A DNA stretch of 64,000 bases from Paraphysomonas bandaiensis. Its lineage: Eukaryota > Chrysophyceae. Positions 49,816 to 61,228 of the stretch are shown piece after piece. Position 1 is the first letter of the stretch. Every line of letters begins with the position of its first letter. The stretch is from assembly GCA_965644295.1 (NCBI GenBank), contig CBFFRP010000288.1, positions 248,001 to 312,000 on the forward strand, read 5' to 3'. Below the pieces are notes generated by a model, which worked only from the letters and a program-made list of their open reading frames with translations, was not told where the DNA came from and made no database searches. The position numbers were made by a program, and so were the translations under genes.

Positions 49816-51346
49816 CTACTCCCATCCATTGAATCGCGGCTTAGATTTAGTTTTAATCGCTTCCAAGCCAGCAAGGAAATCCTAAAACGCGTATACACCG
49901 TATTAGTGCGTACATTTACAAGCATTATCGGATGCTCTTACCTTCGACCCATATGCTTCAGCCTGAGAGTTCGCCTCTCTCAATAAGCCCTCATCTAAAT
50001 TGGCGAACTGGAAAATACGTCAAGAAAGTTGAGTGAATGCCACTGATAAGTAATGGGCATAGCAAAGTGAAATATTATATAACTCCAAAACTAAATAATA
50101 AATATCTACTTGTACAGCACTAAACAGTACGCAACATTTGTTCGAACCTTAGTAATACGCAGAGTTTGAGCACATGTTTGCACAGCGATGGGGGCATTCT
50201 CTCCAAGTTCATGTGCAAGTTGCAATGCCCTCGGCACTACGTTGTCCTAGTGCATTGTGAGTATATATCCATACTATTTGTATCTGCGGTGATATCTATA
50301 TATCTTGTACCTTCGGTACTGCTTCTAGAACAAGACCATCCGCTTTAGCTACATTGCCTGTAACAGTGGATCCTGCAAAAAATGCCATGGTTATATAACG
50401 CCATTGTCAAACGTAACAAATTCATAAGCGCGACGACGACAGGCCAATACCAAGATGTTTTGTACATGAAACATAATGGAAAAATACCTAGCAAAAGATA
50501 TTCCGCAGCTTTCTGAGGTGCAATGAGACGAGGTAAGAGCAGCGAAGCACCCATTCCTGATCAATATGAGCTATCAGTCGTCCAACGCGTTCAGTACAAT
50601 ATATTTATGCTTACATTGTACACGTCAAGTCAAAAATACGACACTCACAGTACCTGGATGAATTCCAAGTTTTACGAATGTGAAGCCAATACGAGCGTTT
50701 TCTGCGGCGATTCGAAAGTCGCATGCAAGAGTCATACACATTCCCGCTCCTACCGATGAAGAGATGAACAACAGCACTGCAAAGTAGTATCTAGATACCA
50801 ATAGCATGGCCATTAATCGCTGCAATAGTCGGGACTCTAAGGGTGCGAATATGTAGAAAAAGGTTGTAAAATTGAAGCATTGTAACACGGTTCGCGTAAG
50901 GGCTGCTGTCATGTCGTGCACGCAACCATTCTACAATTGAATTCAGAATAAAGCAGGAGTACCAAACATTAGTTTTGTCACCTAAATCGCCACCGGCACT
51001 AAAAGCTTCACCATCTCCTGTCACAATGCATGATCGAATTTTTTGGGAAGCAGCAGCCTGCAAGTATAGTGTCACTTTACGTAGTTTAGACAGTGAAGTG
51101 CAACTTTATGAACATTCACAAAAAAACGTATGACACTCATTATAAATACCATACATCATTCATTTTGTCCACAGCTTTCACAAATTCATGACCCATTGAT
51201 GCTGTCAGTGCATTCAATCTTTGGGCATCACATAACGTGATGATACCCACATCGCCATGGATTTCAGTCTTCACAAGAGATGATGCAAACCTCTTGCTTC
51301 TAAAGGATCGGATTAAAGGTAACCACGTAGTTGTACGCTTAAACAT
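49816..51346 (-). CDS. enoyl-CoA hydratase/isomerase (crotonase) family protein, probably mitochondrial
   Basis: Nine exons (51346-51155, 51057-50982, 50930-50799, 50749-50654, 50556-50488, 50372-50311, 50246-50148, 50007-49942, 49881-49816) give 285 aa. All introns are GT-AG (49-140 nt) and the phases agree. The Arg/Ser-rich start without acidic residues (M-F-K-R-T-T-T-W-L) looks like a mitochondrial targeting peptide. The oxyanion-hole segments are present (F-S-A-G-G-D-L and A-I-N-G-H-A-I-G-A-G). The L-G-I-H-P-G-M-G-A-S and A-Y-G-S-K-D-F-L-A-G-L-E-A segments are family-typical. By alignment with rat enoyl-CoA hydratase, the two catalytic Glu positions are Cys and Phe here, so simple hydration is doubtful. 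It probably acts on an acyl-CoA in another crotonase reaction. Confidence 0.9.
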
Positions 51347-53058
51347 CTTTCTCGTTGTCTATTTATAACTTGGAGACCTATTGATTAAATGCAATTCATG
51401 ATCGATATTGCACCTTCCTCATATAACTGTATTGTGCTTATGCAATTCCAAGCTATATATCCAGATATCTAGGAATTCCTACAGTACACTTTATATGTCT
51501 ATGGGAAAATCCCGAAAATTATATAGTATTGGATATTTTCTAAATAAAAAAGTGGGCTTTTCCTAAGAAAATAATACATATACATAAAAACTCCGTCTCT
51601 CTCCTTAAAACAGCAGAGCAGATACATGTACACTGTATGCATTGTCTTAAGTAGCTATATAAGTATATATGATATGAATAAGTAGCCTTATAAAAGCCTA
51701 TACAGTTTGTTCATAGTCAGACTCTCTCATATAGTAGTTCAATCTAGTGTATATATATATACAGCAGGATGTATCTACTCTCTGGTCGTCTTTTAAGTGA
51801 AGAGAATTAAAGTTTATTATTGATTAAAACTCTTCAATGTTTGTTATTTCTTTTTGTAAAATTGTCCATGCTGGCTATCAAAGTCTCGAGTGGGTAGCTC
51901 ATATATATGTATTGCTATAGTCTTACAGCGATATGAATAGTTCTAGAAGTGTGCTATCCTTCCTATTTGTTTCGTATAAAATATCTCGAAAATTAACGTT
52001 ACTTTGAGTTGTGTTGCCTGTGTACTAGGGACTACAAGTAGATCACACTTTCAAATAATATGAGTATGTGTGGTATGTACTTGCATGTACCGGACTGGAC
52101 TTTTAACAATCATGAATATGGGAAGCTTGATCATGGATAGAGACACTACTTTATGGGGAGTTATAAATACATCGCAACATCAATAGAAGCCGACTCCATA
52201 AATCCTTCACACGGTTTAAATATACAGCAATATATCATATATCACCTTAGAAGCCGCCTTAAACGTAAGGTTTAACCGCGACATCATACATAACCCAAGC
52301 AATAAGAATATAATGAAGAAAATTGTAAGCCATTTCATCAGAAAATCTTAAGTAATAAATCTTAACAAGCATCCAAATTTACCTAACTGCCTATAATAAC
52401 TACACCCCATTAGTTATTACTCGTCAAATGCATGTATCAGGTTAAATGTTCAAACTTACTGTAGGACGATTAACATGTGTTTAAATGTACTCATTCTAAA
52501 ACTATACAATTCACCGGGTTGCTAGAAAAATCTTCTTTGACGAGATCTACCAGAAATTCAGAGATATGCAGAAGCAGTTCTAAATCATTCGTAATAATAA
52601 ACAATCATTTTTCAACATCGAAGGTTGGAATAATTTAATTGGTGCGTATAGATTGGAAGGCCTATACCACTTATAGACTGTGAAAGTCACATGTTAAATC
52701 TGGCGGTTTATTTAAATAGGTATTCAAGCCTGGTTGATAAGTTAACTAGTTGCTAACTCTAAATTACGCTAGTGAGCTCCGTCATTACGATATTTTATGT
52801 AAATAAAGCTTGTAAGGATCATTTCAGTTCTCTTAATATTGTGTGTCAATACAACAACAGAAGAAAGGTAATCACCAGCTCTATCTCAACGTCATTCGTA
52901 ACTCATCACAATACAAATAAGAAAGTCTGATTATTACATGAGAACGGTTGTGTACAGAAACTAGTTTTACATCTATAGACTATAGACTGACTAAAAACTG
53001 GACATGCTACTTGTGGCGGACAACCGTCTCGGGACTGCTTGTGCATAGCTGCGAGTAC

Positions 53059-53685
53059 CATGGTGCAACCGTCGTTTTCGAGTGGCCATATGGGCGACAA
53101 TGCTGCTGTTATTCATAAAACGCTGCTTTCAAAAAGGCAGTTGTGGTAGCAAAGCCTCATTTACCAGTAGGAAAAGATTCAAACTATGAGGAGGAATATG
53201 ATATTGACAGTGAGAATCCCAACGCAGTGAAGCGTTTCATTAAGAAAAACAGGCACCTGAGAAGCAAGCACGCCGTAATAAGCAAACTCCACACCACAGC
53301 CTAAAGAAATTGCATGTCACAATCAATAAGGGTAAAATACTAATTTGTAGCGATCAGATTATTATGACCAATTTGTGCAAGTATATCTAACATTTAGTTA
53401 TTTTTTTAGACATAATTTGTCGACTCTGGAATGAAAGTAGAGTTGTTGGCAAACACTTCTTTGACAGCTAAATATATTGTATATATAGCTACCATGCGTG
53501 GGCGATAGTATATTTGACAACATTTTGCTTCTGGCGATGGATTACCAAGAGGCATACGAGAGATGAAAGATCTTCATCGAGAGATGCATACAACACAGCG
53601 TTATTCTCAAGTTTGCGAAGAACTGGCTAGGTTTTGGAGAAGTCAAGTTCTTTGGCTACAGATTCAAGCACCAGAGCTTTAAGTT
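53059..53685 (+). pseudogene. possible decayed or unrecognised multi-exon gene
   Basis: An ATG at 53059 opens M-V-Q-P-S-F-S-S-G-H-M. A different frame from about 53109 to 53303 reads V-V-V-A-K-P-H-L-P-V-G-K-D-S and then K-K-N-R-H-L-R-S-K-H, ending at TAA. A further open piece at 53519-53685 reads R-E-M-K-D-L-H-R-E-M. The frame change could be a very short intron (GT at 53108, AG before 53137, about 29 nt) or a frameshift. I do not recognise the family, and a chance origin is possible. Confidence 0.25.
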
Positions 53686-54349
53686 AACAGAGGATAGAAC
53701 AATTTGTAGGCAATTAGTTGATGAGAAATATCCAACAATAATAACACCATTATTTCCATTGCCTTCAATTGTATTGCTTTTTCTGTACTACAGTCCCAAC
53801 CCAAAGAATATGTTAATTTGCACGCAGAAACATCACCATTACTAGGTGTCTACTAGGTGTCAATCGCTTGCAAGAATTAGTAACTACAATCTTCGATATC
53901 ATTGCTTTCTCAAAATCTGCATGTTTGAACAATGCCTGCGTCTGCACCAAGTGAAATTTCATTCCAAGGTATTGACGTTTAAAATTAACAAAATTACTCG
54001 GGCTTCATCCAGATCAAGCTGTTAATCTCCATCTGATTGCGACGTTAAACCTTTCTAAACGAAAAAATCAAGTCATGACCCATTTCTCCTGGGGATAATT
54101 GCAAGATATCAACGCAATTCTATAATTTTTACGGTATTCTAACAGCTACTTAAGTAAAAGAAGAATAGTATCAATTATCATTAACTACAACCTGTGTCAA
54201 CGAGGCTTGCATAACAATTATATGGTCACAAGTATCCAATTAATTATGAACCAACAAGCATCCAATTAATATTCAATTAACGCCTTTTATACTATTGCTG
54301 GATTTTAGTATAACTTCCTACTCTCATCCCAAGATGCCGCTGTGGCCTC

Positions 54350-54447
54350 AACGAAGTCGGACTCGCACTTTTCGTGGTGTTATGGGTTCTGGGGGATAAG
54401 AAGTACCCGAGAAATTTCTCCGGGAACTAACGTCTGCCGCATATAAA
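54350..54447 (+). repeat. dispersed repeat family 2, copy b
   Basis: Close match to 25221-25320 with blocks CGCACTTTTCGTGGTGTTAT, TTCTGGGGGATAAG and CTCCGGGAACTAACGTC. It lies in the 3' flank of HSP90. Confidence 0.6.
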
Positions 54448-54882
54448 GTATATAGTCAACAAAAGGCTCAGCTAGAAAGGCTCTCCGTGTCGTAATAATT
54501 ATGATTTATAAAATGATGAAGTGACTGCACATACACACAAGCTCTATGATAACAGATATTGGCGTGATCAGTAAGAAGATATGTATAGTGTATAGGTCAA
54601 TTACATATTTACAACTATTGTATGTGTGGCAATTGGGGCGAACGTGGCTTGGTAAAAAGAAACATAGTGGTATTCCCTCTAACTACTGTAATCAATATTT
54701 AACACTAATCTACTTAGTCATATATGTGTATATGTGGATACTAGAAACAGTAGTCAGAGGCTGCAGTCAGTATTTATTATTCAAGTGTTGAATCGTAAAA
54801 TATAAGTCCCTACGTCTAACACATACCACCATTTCTTATGCTGCAACTTGCATACTCAAGAATGATGCTTTGTTTCATAAGC

Positions 54883-57006
54883 TTAATCGACCTCCTCCAT
54901 GGTGGACTCTCCAAGGTCTGCGTCGGCACCCTCCAACTCAGGCATGTCCTCCATGGCATCATCACCATCCTCATCGTCGTCGATAGAAAGGCCTAGCTTG
55001 ATCAATCTGTGGATACGGTTGGCGAAGGTGGTAGGCTCGTCGAGAGAAAATCCAGAAGTCAACAGAGAAGTGTCGTAAAGCATCCAGATAACATCCTTGA
55101 CAGTCTTGTCGGACTGGTCGGCAGAAACCTTGTCACGTAAAGATACAATGATGGGATTGGACGGGTTGACTTCCATCGTCTTCTTGGACATCATGTAGGA
55201 AGAGGTAGAAGAGTCACGAAGAGCCTGGGCCTTCATAATGCGCTCCATATTAGCAGACCATCCGAACTCGCCAGTGACAAGAACGCAAGGAGCCTGCTCC
55301 AAACGGTTGGACACAACAACCTTCTCGACCTTGTCATCAAGGACCTCCTTAATGAGCTTGCAGAGTCCCTCAGTAGCGGCCTTCTTCTCCTCGAAAGCCT
55401 TCTTCTCCTCCTCAGTCTCGTTGAGCTTCAGGCCCTCCTTGGTAGCACAGACAAGCTTCTTGCCCTCGTACTCCTTCAACTGCTGAACAGCGTACTCATC
55501 AATGGGGTCAACCATGAAAAGAACTTCGAGTCCCTTGCGCTTAAGGCGCTCAATGAAAGGAGAGCTCTCCAAAGCCTTCTTAGACTCACCAGTGACGTAG
55601 TAGATGGATTCCTGGTCCTCTGGCATGCGTGCGAGGTAGTCGTCAAGAGAAGTCTGGGATTCACCAGACTTGGTGGAGTGGTATCGGAGAAGCTTGGCAA
55701 TCTTGGCACGGTTAGTGGAATCCTCGTGAATACCGAGCTTAAGATTCTTGCCAAATTGCTCGTAGAACTTGGCATACTTCTCAGAGTCCTCGGCGATCTC
55801 GTTGAACATATCAATGGACTTCTTCACCAAGTTCTTCTTGATAACGCGAAGAATCTTGTTCTGCTGAAGAGACTCACGAGAGATGTTGAGGGGGAGATCC
55901 TCGGAGTCTACAACACCCTTAACGAACTGGAGCCACTCTGGCATAAGATCCTCGCAGTTATCCATGATGAACACACGGCGGACATACAACTTAATGTTGT
56001 TGAACTTCTTCTTGGAGCCACCCTCGAACATATCGAAGGGAGCACGCTTGGGAATGAAGAGGATAGCACGGAACTCGAGCTGTCCCTCAACGGAGAAGTG
56101 CTTGACAGCAAGATGCTCCTCCCAGTCGTTGGAGATAGACTTGTAGAAAGAAGCGTACTCCTCGTTGGTAACATCCTCAGTCTTGCGCATCCAGATGGGC
56201 TTCTGTTCGTTGAGGTGATCCCATGACTTGGAGACCTGCTTGACCTTCTTGGTCTTCTTCTTCTTCTCGCCATCTTCCTCGTCGACGTCCTCAACCTTGG
56301 GCTTGTCCTCGTCATCACCCTCCTTGTCCTCCTCCTCATCCTCGTCATCAGTGACTTCCTTCTCTTCCTCCTTCTCGGAGTAGAGACGGATGGGGAAACC
56401 AATGAACTCGGAGTGCTTCTTGACAAGATCCTTGAGGCGGCGCTCCTCGAGGTACTCCTGCATGTCCTCCTTCAAGTGAAGAACAATACGAGTACCACGT
56501 CCAAGTGGCTCGGAAGTATCAGGGGTAACAGTGAAGGAGCCACCAGCAGCAGACTCCCAAACATGCTGCTCATCATCGTTATTCTTGGAGTGAACAACAA
56601 CCTTGTCGGCCACAAGGTAGGCAGAGTAAAACCCGACACCGAACTGTCCGATCATGCTAATATCAGCACCAGCGGAAAGGGCCTCCATGAAAGCCTTGGT
56701 ACCAGACTTGGCGATAGTACCGAGGTTGTTAACAAGATCAGCCTTAGTCATACCAATACCAGTGTCCTCAATAGTGAGAGTCTTGTTGGTCTTGTCGGGA
56801 ATAAGTCTAATCTCCATAGAAGGCTCATTCTCAAGAGCAGAGGGGTCGGTAAGACTCATGTAGCGGATCTTGTCCAAAGCATCAGATGAGTTGGAAATAA
56901 GCTCTCTCAAAAAGATCTCCTTGTTGGAGTAGAAGGTGTTGATAATCAGAGAGAGAAGCTGATTGATATCAGCAGAGAAAGCAAAAGTTTCAGCTTGTTC
57001 AGCCAT
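54883..57006 (-). CDS. HSP90: cytosolic HSP90 molecular chaperone
   Basis: A single uninterrupted exon. The usual start [10 protein letters not shown] (57006) gives 707 aa; the frame is also open to an ATG at 57027, but that adds a non-conserved M-Y-K-P-S-T-T. The N-terminal GHKL ATPase shows [16 protein letters not shown] and [12 protein letters not shown] charged Glu/Lys/Asp linker sits near residues 215-260. The middle and dimerisation domains are complete, and the C-terminus ends in M-E-E-V-D, the TPR co-chaperone dock of cytosolic HSP90s. It folds kinases, receptors and other clients with ATP. Codon use is richer in G/C at third positions than in neighbouring genes, as expected for high expression. 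A heat-shock-element-like site lies about 100-130 bp upstream. Confidence 0.99.
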   Translation of the reverse strand: MAEQAETFAFSADINQLLSLIINTFYSNKEIFLRELISNSSDALDKIRYMSLTDPSALENEPSMEIRLIPDKTNKTLTIEDTGIGMTKADLVNNLGTIAKSGTKAFMEALSAGADISMIGQFGVGFYSAYLVADKVVVHSKNNDDEQHVWESAAGGSFTVTPDTSEPLGRGTRIVLHLKEDMQEYLEERRLKDLVKKHSEFIGFPIRLYSEKEEEKEVTDDEDEEEDKEGDDEDKPKVEDVDEEDGEKKKKTKKVKQVSKSWDHLNEQKPIWMRKTEDVTNEEYASFYKSISNDWEEHLAVKHFSVEGQLEFRAILFIPKRAPFDMFEGGSKKKFNNIKLYVRRVFIMDNCEDLMPEWLQFVKGVVDSEDLPLNISRESLQQNKILRVIKKNLVKKSIDMFNEIAEDSEKYAKFYEQFGKNLKLGIHEDSTNRAKIAKLLRYHSTKSGESQTSLDDYLARMPEDQESIYYVTGESKKALESSPFIERLKRKGLEVLFMVDPIDEYAVQQLKEYEGKKLVCATKEGLKLNETEEEKKAFEEKKAATEGLCKLIKEVLDDKVEKVVVSNRLEQAPCVLVTGEFGWSANMERIMKAQALRDSSTSSYMMSKKTMEVNPSNPIIVSLRDKVSADQSDKTVKDVIWMLYDTSLLTSGFSLDEPTTFANRIHRLIKLGLSIDDDEDGDDAMEDMPELEGADADLGESTMEEVD

Positions 57007-57108
57007 GGTAGTAGATGGTTTGTACACTTGCTACGACTTGCAAATTATGCTGTCAGTGTTACACTGCATTTGAGCCCCTTGTTTGGATGTGTGCGGTCAT
57101 GAGTGGTC

Positions 57109-57135
57109 GAAGTTTCTAGACTTCATTTTCTCGAA
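57109..57135 (-). promoter_or_regulatory. candidate heat shock element upstream of HSP90
   Basis: The sequence has GAA at 57109, TTC at 57114, GAC at 57119, TTC at 57122, TTC at 57128 and GAA at 57133. The GAA-nn-TTC-nn-GA(c) order and the following TTC-nn-GAA are in the 5-bp phase recognised by heat shock factor. The position, 103-129 bp before the HSP90 start, is appropriate. Confidence 0.55.
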
Positions 57136-57274
57136 ATATCTTGGGTAGTTCCGTACGATTTTCAGTTTGTAGCTTTACCAGTGGTGGGGAATGGTTTAAG
57201 GTTGTCCGCAATTGGAGGGTGGGTGAGTTTTTGAACCCCAACTCCATAATATCCAGAAATATTTCAAAATCTAT

Positions 57275-57313
57275 GATTTATGGCCCCTCTTGTGACGTCA
57301 TAGACCATAAATC
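57275..57313. promoter_or_regulatory. palindromic CRE-like site framed by an inverted repeat
   Basis: A perfect TGACGTCA octamer (57293-57300), the CREB/ATF bZIP site, lies between 9-bp inverted arms GATTTATGG (57275) and CCATAAATC (57305). It is midway between divergent HSP90 and RAB18 and could serve either. Confidence 0.4.
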
Positions 57314-57510
57314 TCTTATTTTAGTATTTTCGTAACTTAATTCTGTGGTTATTGTGGATATAAACCCCATGAGATACCATATCATTTGATTTTAGGGTAA
57401 ACATTGTTTGGTGTCTGCATACATCGCTGTAAATAGGGTTTGCTTCGGTTGTCTCAGAGATACTATCAGGGTGTGGTAATATATATTATATATTGACATT
57501 AGCTTTCAGC

Positions 57511-58503
57511 ATGTCATCGGAATCGCTAGATCATGTTTTTAAGATATTATTAATTGGAGATGCGGGTGTTGGGAAGTCTAGGTGACACTGTGTAACTTAT
57601 ATATCTTTGTCATTAATAATGTTTTGTATTTTAGTATCTTGTTGCAGTTCACTGATGGCTATTTCAATGATAATTTGCAGAGTACAATAGGTATATTTGT
57701 TATCCTATCTAGCTAGAGGCATTTAATTAATGTGTCGATTAATCATAGGTGTTGATTTCAAAGTCAAAGTGATGGATGTGGCTGGGCCAGATGGTCGTCC
57801 TAAACGTGTCAAGGTTACAATTTGGGATACAGGTATGCAAACTGGAGTTTACGTTTTTATGCTTACAAACTGTGCTGCGATATGTTTAGCTGGACAGGAA
57901 AGATTTAGAACTTTGACCAGCTCATATTATCGTGGGGCCCAGGGAATCATACTAGGTTTGTGTTACAATTTGAGCGAGCTTACATAGTAATGAATATGTT
58001 TTTCGATAGTATATGATGTAACTCGTAAAGAAACCTTCGATAGCCTGAGCATGTGGCTGCAAGAGGTTGAGCAATTCAGTATGGGAGGTGGAAAGGAGGT
58101 CGTCAAACTGCTCGTCGGAAACAAGGTAAATTCTACATTCCCGAGTAACCTCCATGCTGAGCGTTTATTTCGTAGGTTGACCAACAGCGAGTGGTATCTC
58201 GTGATGATGCGGATGAGTGGGCTCGTTCTAGAGGAATGCTCTTCATGGAGGCCAGCGCTAAGACCAAGGAGGGTATCTCACAAGTCTTTAACGAAGTGGT
58301 CCAAAAGGTATTGTCACTGTCCTGTTACTGCATTATAGCTTGTACTATGCTACCATATATCAAAATTTGTGTTGTTCACTCTAATATTTTTCTAGATTCT
58401 CGAGAACCCGACGCTATTGTCCAACACAAGACCTGCAAAGCCTGGGCGCACTCAACTGGATGGTAAATCTTCTGGTGGAAGTGCCGGGGGCGGATGCTGT
58501 TAG
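57511..58503 (+). CDS. RAB18: Rab18-type small GTPase
   Basis: Seven exons (57511-57581, 57635-57690, 57749-57832, 57890-57955, 58010-58125, 58176-58307, 58396-58503) with GT-AG introns of 50-88 nt give 210 aa. All five G motifs are intact: G-D-A-G-V-G-K-S-S (P-loop), T-I-G switch Thr, W-D-T-A-G-Q-E-R-F, G-N-K-V-D and E-A-S-A-K. The effector region I-G-V-D-F-K-V-K and [13 protein letters not shown] match Rab18/RabC. The tail ends G-G-G-C-C, a double geranylgeranylation signal. Rab18 acts at the ER, lipid droplets and ER-Golgi transport. It diverges from HSP90 with about 500 bp between the starts. Confidence 0.96.
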
Positions 58504-60484
58504 AAAGAGCCAGCACGTTGCGAATATATGGAAAACATTCACTTTATACTGTTGCAATCTAAGCCAATATCAAAGGGAATGTTACTGATATTGCAAGCCG
58601 CTACTTGCAAATTGCTCGACTGAAAATGTAGTAGAATTCTATGGAACTATTTACATTAGTTAGCCAGTTGCTTTGTCACAATAATGTCTTGACTTCTAAT
58701 AATGAGTTCGAATCTCTTAAAGATTTTATCTATTAGAGACAGGTACAGCTCTTTAAGATCATTACGCAATCTAGTAATATAGATATCAGTGTATTGAGAC
58801 ATCACATCATACTACTGTTTTGCACCCCCTAGCTACTATATAATACATTGATATATAGGCTCCCAGATCTCTACAAGTAGAATGTTCGGGAAGAAGTCAT
58901 ATGATACATAATTCAATTACTTAAGTAATAAAATTGAACTTAACTGAGGTAAAACCTAAGTTTTGATTGTTGTACTAAGTAGTTCATTGCAACCAACACT
59001 TCTATATGAACCCGACTGCTTTATCAGGCCACAATTATAATGATACTTTGCCACCACTTCAGCTACTCATATCGGTAGTACAGTTCGAGGGCTTGTTGAA
59101 TTGCTCTGACAGAATACAAGACTATTAGAAGCCTTTTGAATAATCTTCATCAAATACAGTAGGCGAGGTTTATGAAGGGGCTCTGTAGATATCATAATCA
59201 AAGACGAATTGGGCAGAGTGGTCCTGTCTCGTTAAGACTAAACTGAATATTGAATTCATATGAATGAATATAACTAAAGTCACTTGGCAAAACAAGCTCA
59301 CACTATTGAGGTACTTAGACATCTTGCTATCACTCAAATATATATATGTTGTACGTACCACAGAGCCCATCAAAATTCAATTTATATAAAATATATTTGA
59401 TCATATAGCAGGTAACCTCATCACCTTATCATAGCAAGTTCCTCTAAATCATTCGGATAGTATGATATTTAACGCATCACATCGTCACAAACTCAATTCT
59501 GTCTGTGGGGACATTCTGAGGTATCAGTACGTTGATATCTGCATCATCTAATCCAATCATGAGTCCAATGTTCCTACTCCCTTTCAACTCAGCGTTGGCT
59601 TTGCATTGTAGTCCTCCTGTATGGAACTTTCGTGGCTAGCATATACATCATTGGGACGCTGGATAGGAGTTCTATTGAACTGTTCCCCTCTGGAGGTTGA
59701 GTTGCGTGCAGAGTGCACCCAACTCTGTACAGGAGACTGAGGAATATTTATATCCCTTCCTGCTCCTATATTATCCTTGCTTCTACATTCCCTGGCTGGA
59801 TAGTGCGTCATTGAGTCAGGACTGTCCTCTCTCGCATCAGCGGTAATTGAATGCATAGCACTATGTGCCCGCATTGGTTGGATAACAGTCTCATCGAATG
59901 CGTCGGGACTATCAAGGTCTCCTCTAGGCTATTCGACTGCTCCACCTATTCAGGGACAGTCGTTGCCAGACTATCGGTTTCCTTCTGTTGTATTCGCTCA
60001 TCAACGTCGAGGTGAATAGGTGGATCAGCCAAGTAGCCCGGAGGAAACCTTGATAACCATCAATCGGCAGTGCCCAATGAAAGTAACCTGATATTACACC
60101 AGTCAACTACGGAATAATCCTATGTGCTAAAGTCTATGATAGATTTAACCGGCTCGGTATATATATATATACCAGGTATATATATGTGTATCTTGAACAT
60201 TGCAACTTACTTAACTTGAACATCATCACAGCAGGATATACTGTATATTGTATGTATACTCATACAATCATATGTGTCTAAACAAATAGATTTCATATAT
60301 TACGTTATACTTGATGTTGATTGGCTATTTTTTAGACTTCTTGAAAATGAAGACATTCTTTATAGCACATTGAACTACAACACGTCAACATGAGAACACT
60401 GCAGAATAGTCAGTGTAATAGTCATAATTAATAGACACTTAATAGAACTCGATCATACTTTATAAGACATAATACAAACTGATA
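58504..60484. other. 2 kb intergenic region with a possible degenerate gene
   Basis: 58504-59580 shows nothing convincing. A coding-like minus-strand tract lies at 59584-60106 (separate entry). A TA-rich hairpin-like tract is at about 60156-60190. Confidence 0.45.
59584..60106 (-). pseudogene. possible degenerate hydrophilic-protein gene
   Basis: The minus strand has two open pieces in different frames. About 60040-59950 reads P-G-Y-L-A-D-P-P-I-H-L-D-V-D-E. About 59935-59584 reads D-L-D-S-P-D-A-F-D-E and then a Ser/Asn/Arg-rich tail ending in P-T-L-S. A stop at about 59949-59947 and a frame break lie between them with no plausible intron, so a pseudogene or a mis-read low-constraint gene is likely. 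No family is recognised. Confidence 0.3.
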
Positions 60485-61228
60485 ATGAGTGAATTTGAGA
60501 CTGAAAATTCTGTAGAAAGGACACATAATCCTCTGACACCAATAGATCCATTGAAACCAAGTGATATAAAGGGTGTATATCCCGTTAATATTACTCGAAA
60601 AGTATGTCTATTTCTTGGTAAACCAGGATGTGGAAAGAGCTTATTGTATCGATGTTTGACTCTGGAAGGAAGTGGTGATCCGCCTTTAGGATTGCAATTG
60701 AATGCTCCTGAAAACCATCACGTTATTCAACTTGTTGGAGACACAGAGATTAGTGTTTGGGACACCATTGGCTTCACTGGAGTGAGCGCAGGAGAAGATA
60801 AGAATGTATTTGAGAAATTAGTGACTGATATCCGAAAGCATGATACGTTCGTTAGCACATTGTTTATTGTGTTTCATGCGGAAAAGTTTACGCCTCAAGA
60901 TGAAGCAATTGTACAATTTATTAAGAAGAAGCTCGCACCTGAAGTCTACCCGATGATTAAAATTATTATTACTAATTGTAACGAGTGGAATACAGAGGAG
61001 GTACTGAAAAACGTATCTGAGAAATTTTCTTTTCTTGGAGATCTGGAGGACAGAGTGATTCTGGTTGATATGATTGATCCACGTGGTCTTCCAGAAGGGC
61101 CTCTACGAGAGCAATGTTCTGAAAACTGGAATGCCTATAGAGGAGTTCTACAGCATCATATCCGGTTGTCAGAGTGCGCTATTCCAGTCGATGACCTCGT
61201 GCGTCATATGGGATGCAGTATTTTGTAA
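60485..61228 (+). CDS. AIG1/GIMAP-like P-loop GTPase with CaaX C-terminus
   Basis: A single exon of 247 aa. The G1 P-loop is G-K-P-G-C-G-K-S (45-52). The G3 motif is W-D-T-I-G-F (92-97), and a hydrophobic strand L-F-I-V-F-H-A follows as in AIG1/GIMAP and related septin-like GTPases. The G4 position reads T-N-C-N (163-166), so the usual Asp specificity residue is not obvious. The last four residues C-S-I-L form a CaaX box; Leu at the end favours geranylgeranylation, so the protein is probably anchored on the cytosolic face of a membrane. AIG1-type GTPases often oligomerise on membranes. No role can be assigned from context. Confidence 0.72.
   Translation: MSEFETENSVERTHNPLTPIDPLKPSDIKGVYPVNITRKVCLFLGKPGCGKSLLYRCLTLEGSGDPPLGLQLNAPENHHVIQLVGDTEISVWDTIGFTGVSAGEDKNVFEKLVTDIRKHDTFVSTLFIVFHAEKFTPQDEAIVQFIKKKLAPEVYPMIKIIITNCNEWNTEEVLKNVSEKFSFLGDLEDRVILVDMIDPRGLPEGPLREQCSENWNAYRGVLQHHIRLSECAIPVDDLVRHMGCSIL

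Larger units (their letters stand above)
51347..54882. other. 3.5 kb intergenic region with coding-like fragments and a repeat
   Basis: No complete gene is visible. Coding-like pieces lie at 53059-53303 and 53519-53685 (separate entry). Family 2 repeat is at 54350-54447. The rest is AT-rich, including a TA-rich tract near 51750. Confidence 0.45.

Noticed and set aside
55678-56889. Long plus-strand frames opposite HSP90
   Set aside because: Antisense shadows caused by the biased codon use of HSP90; no independent family match.
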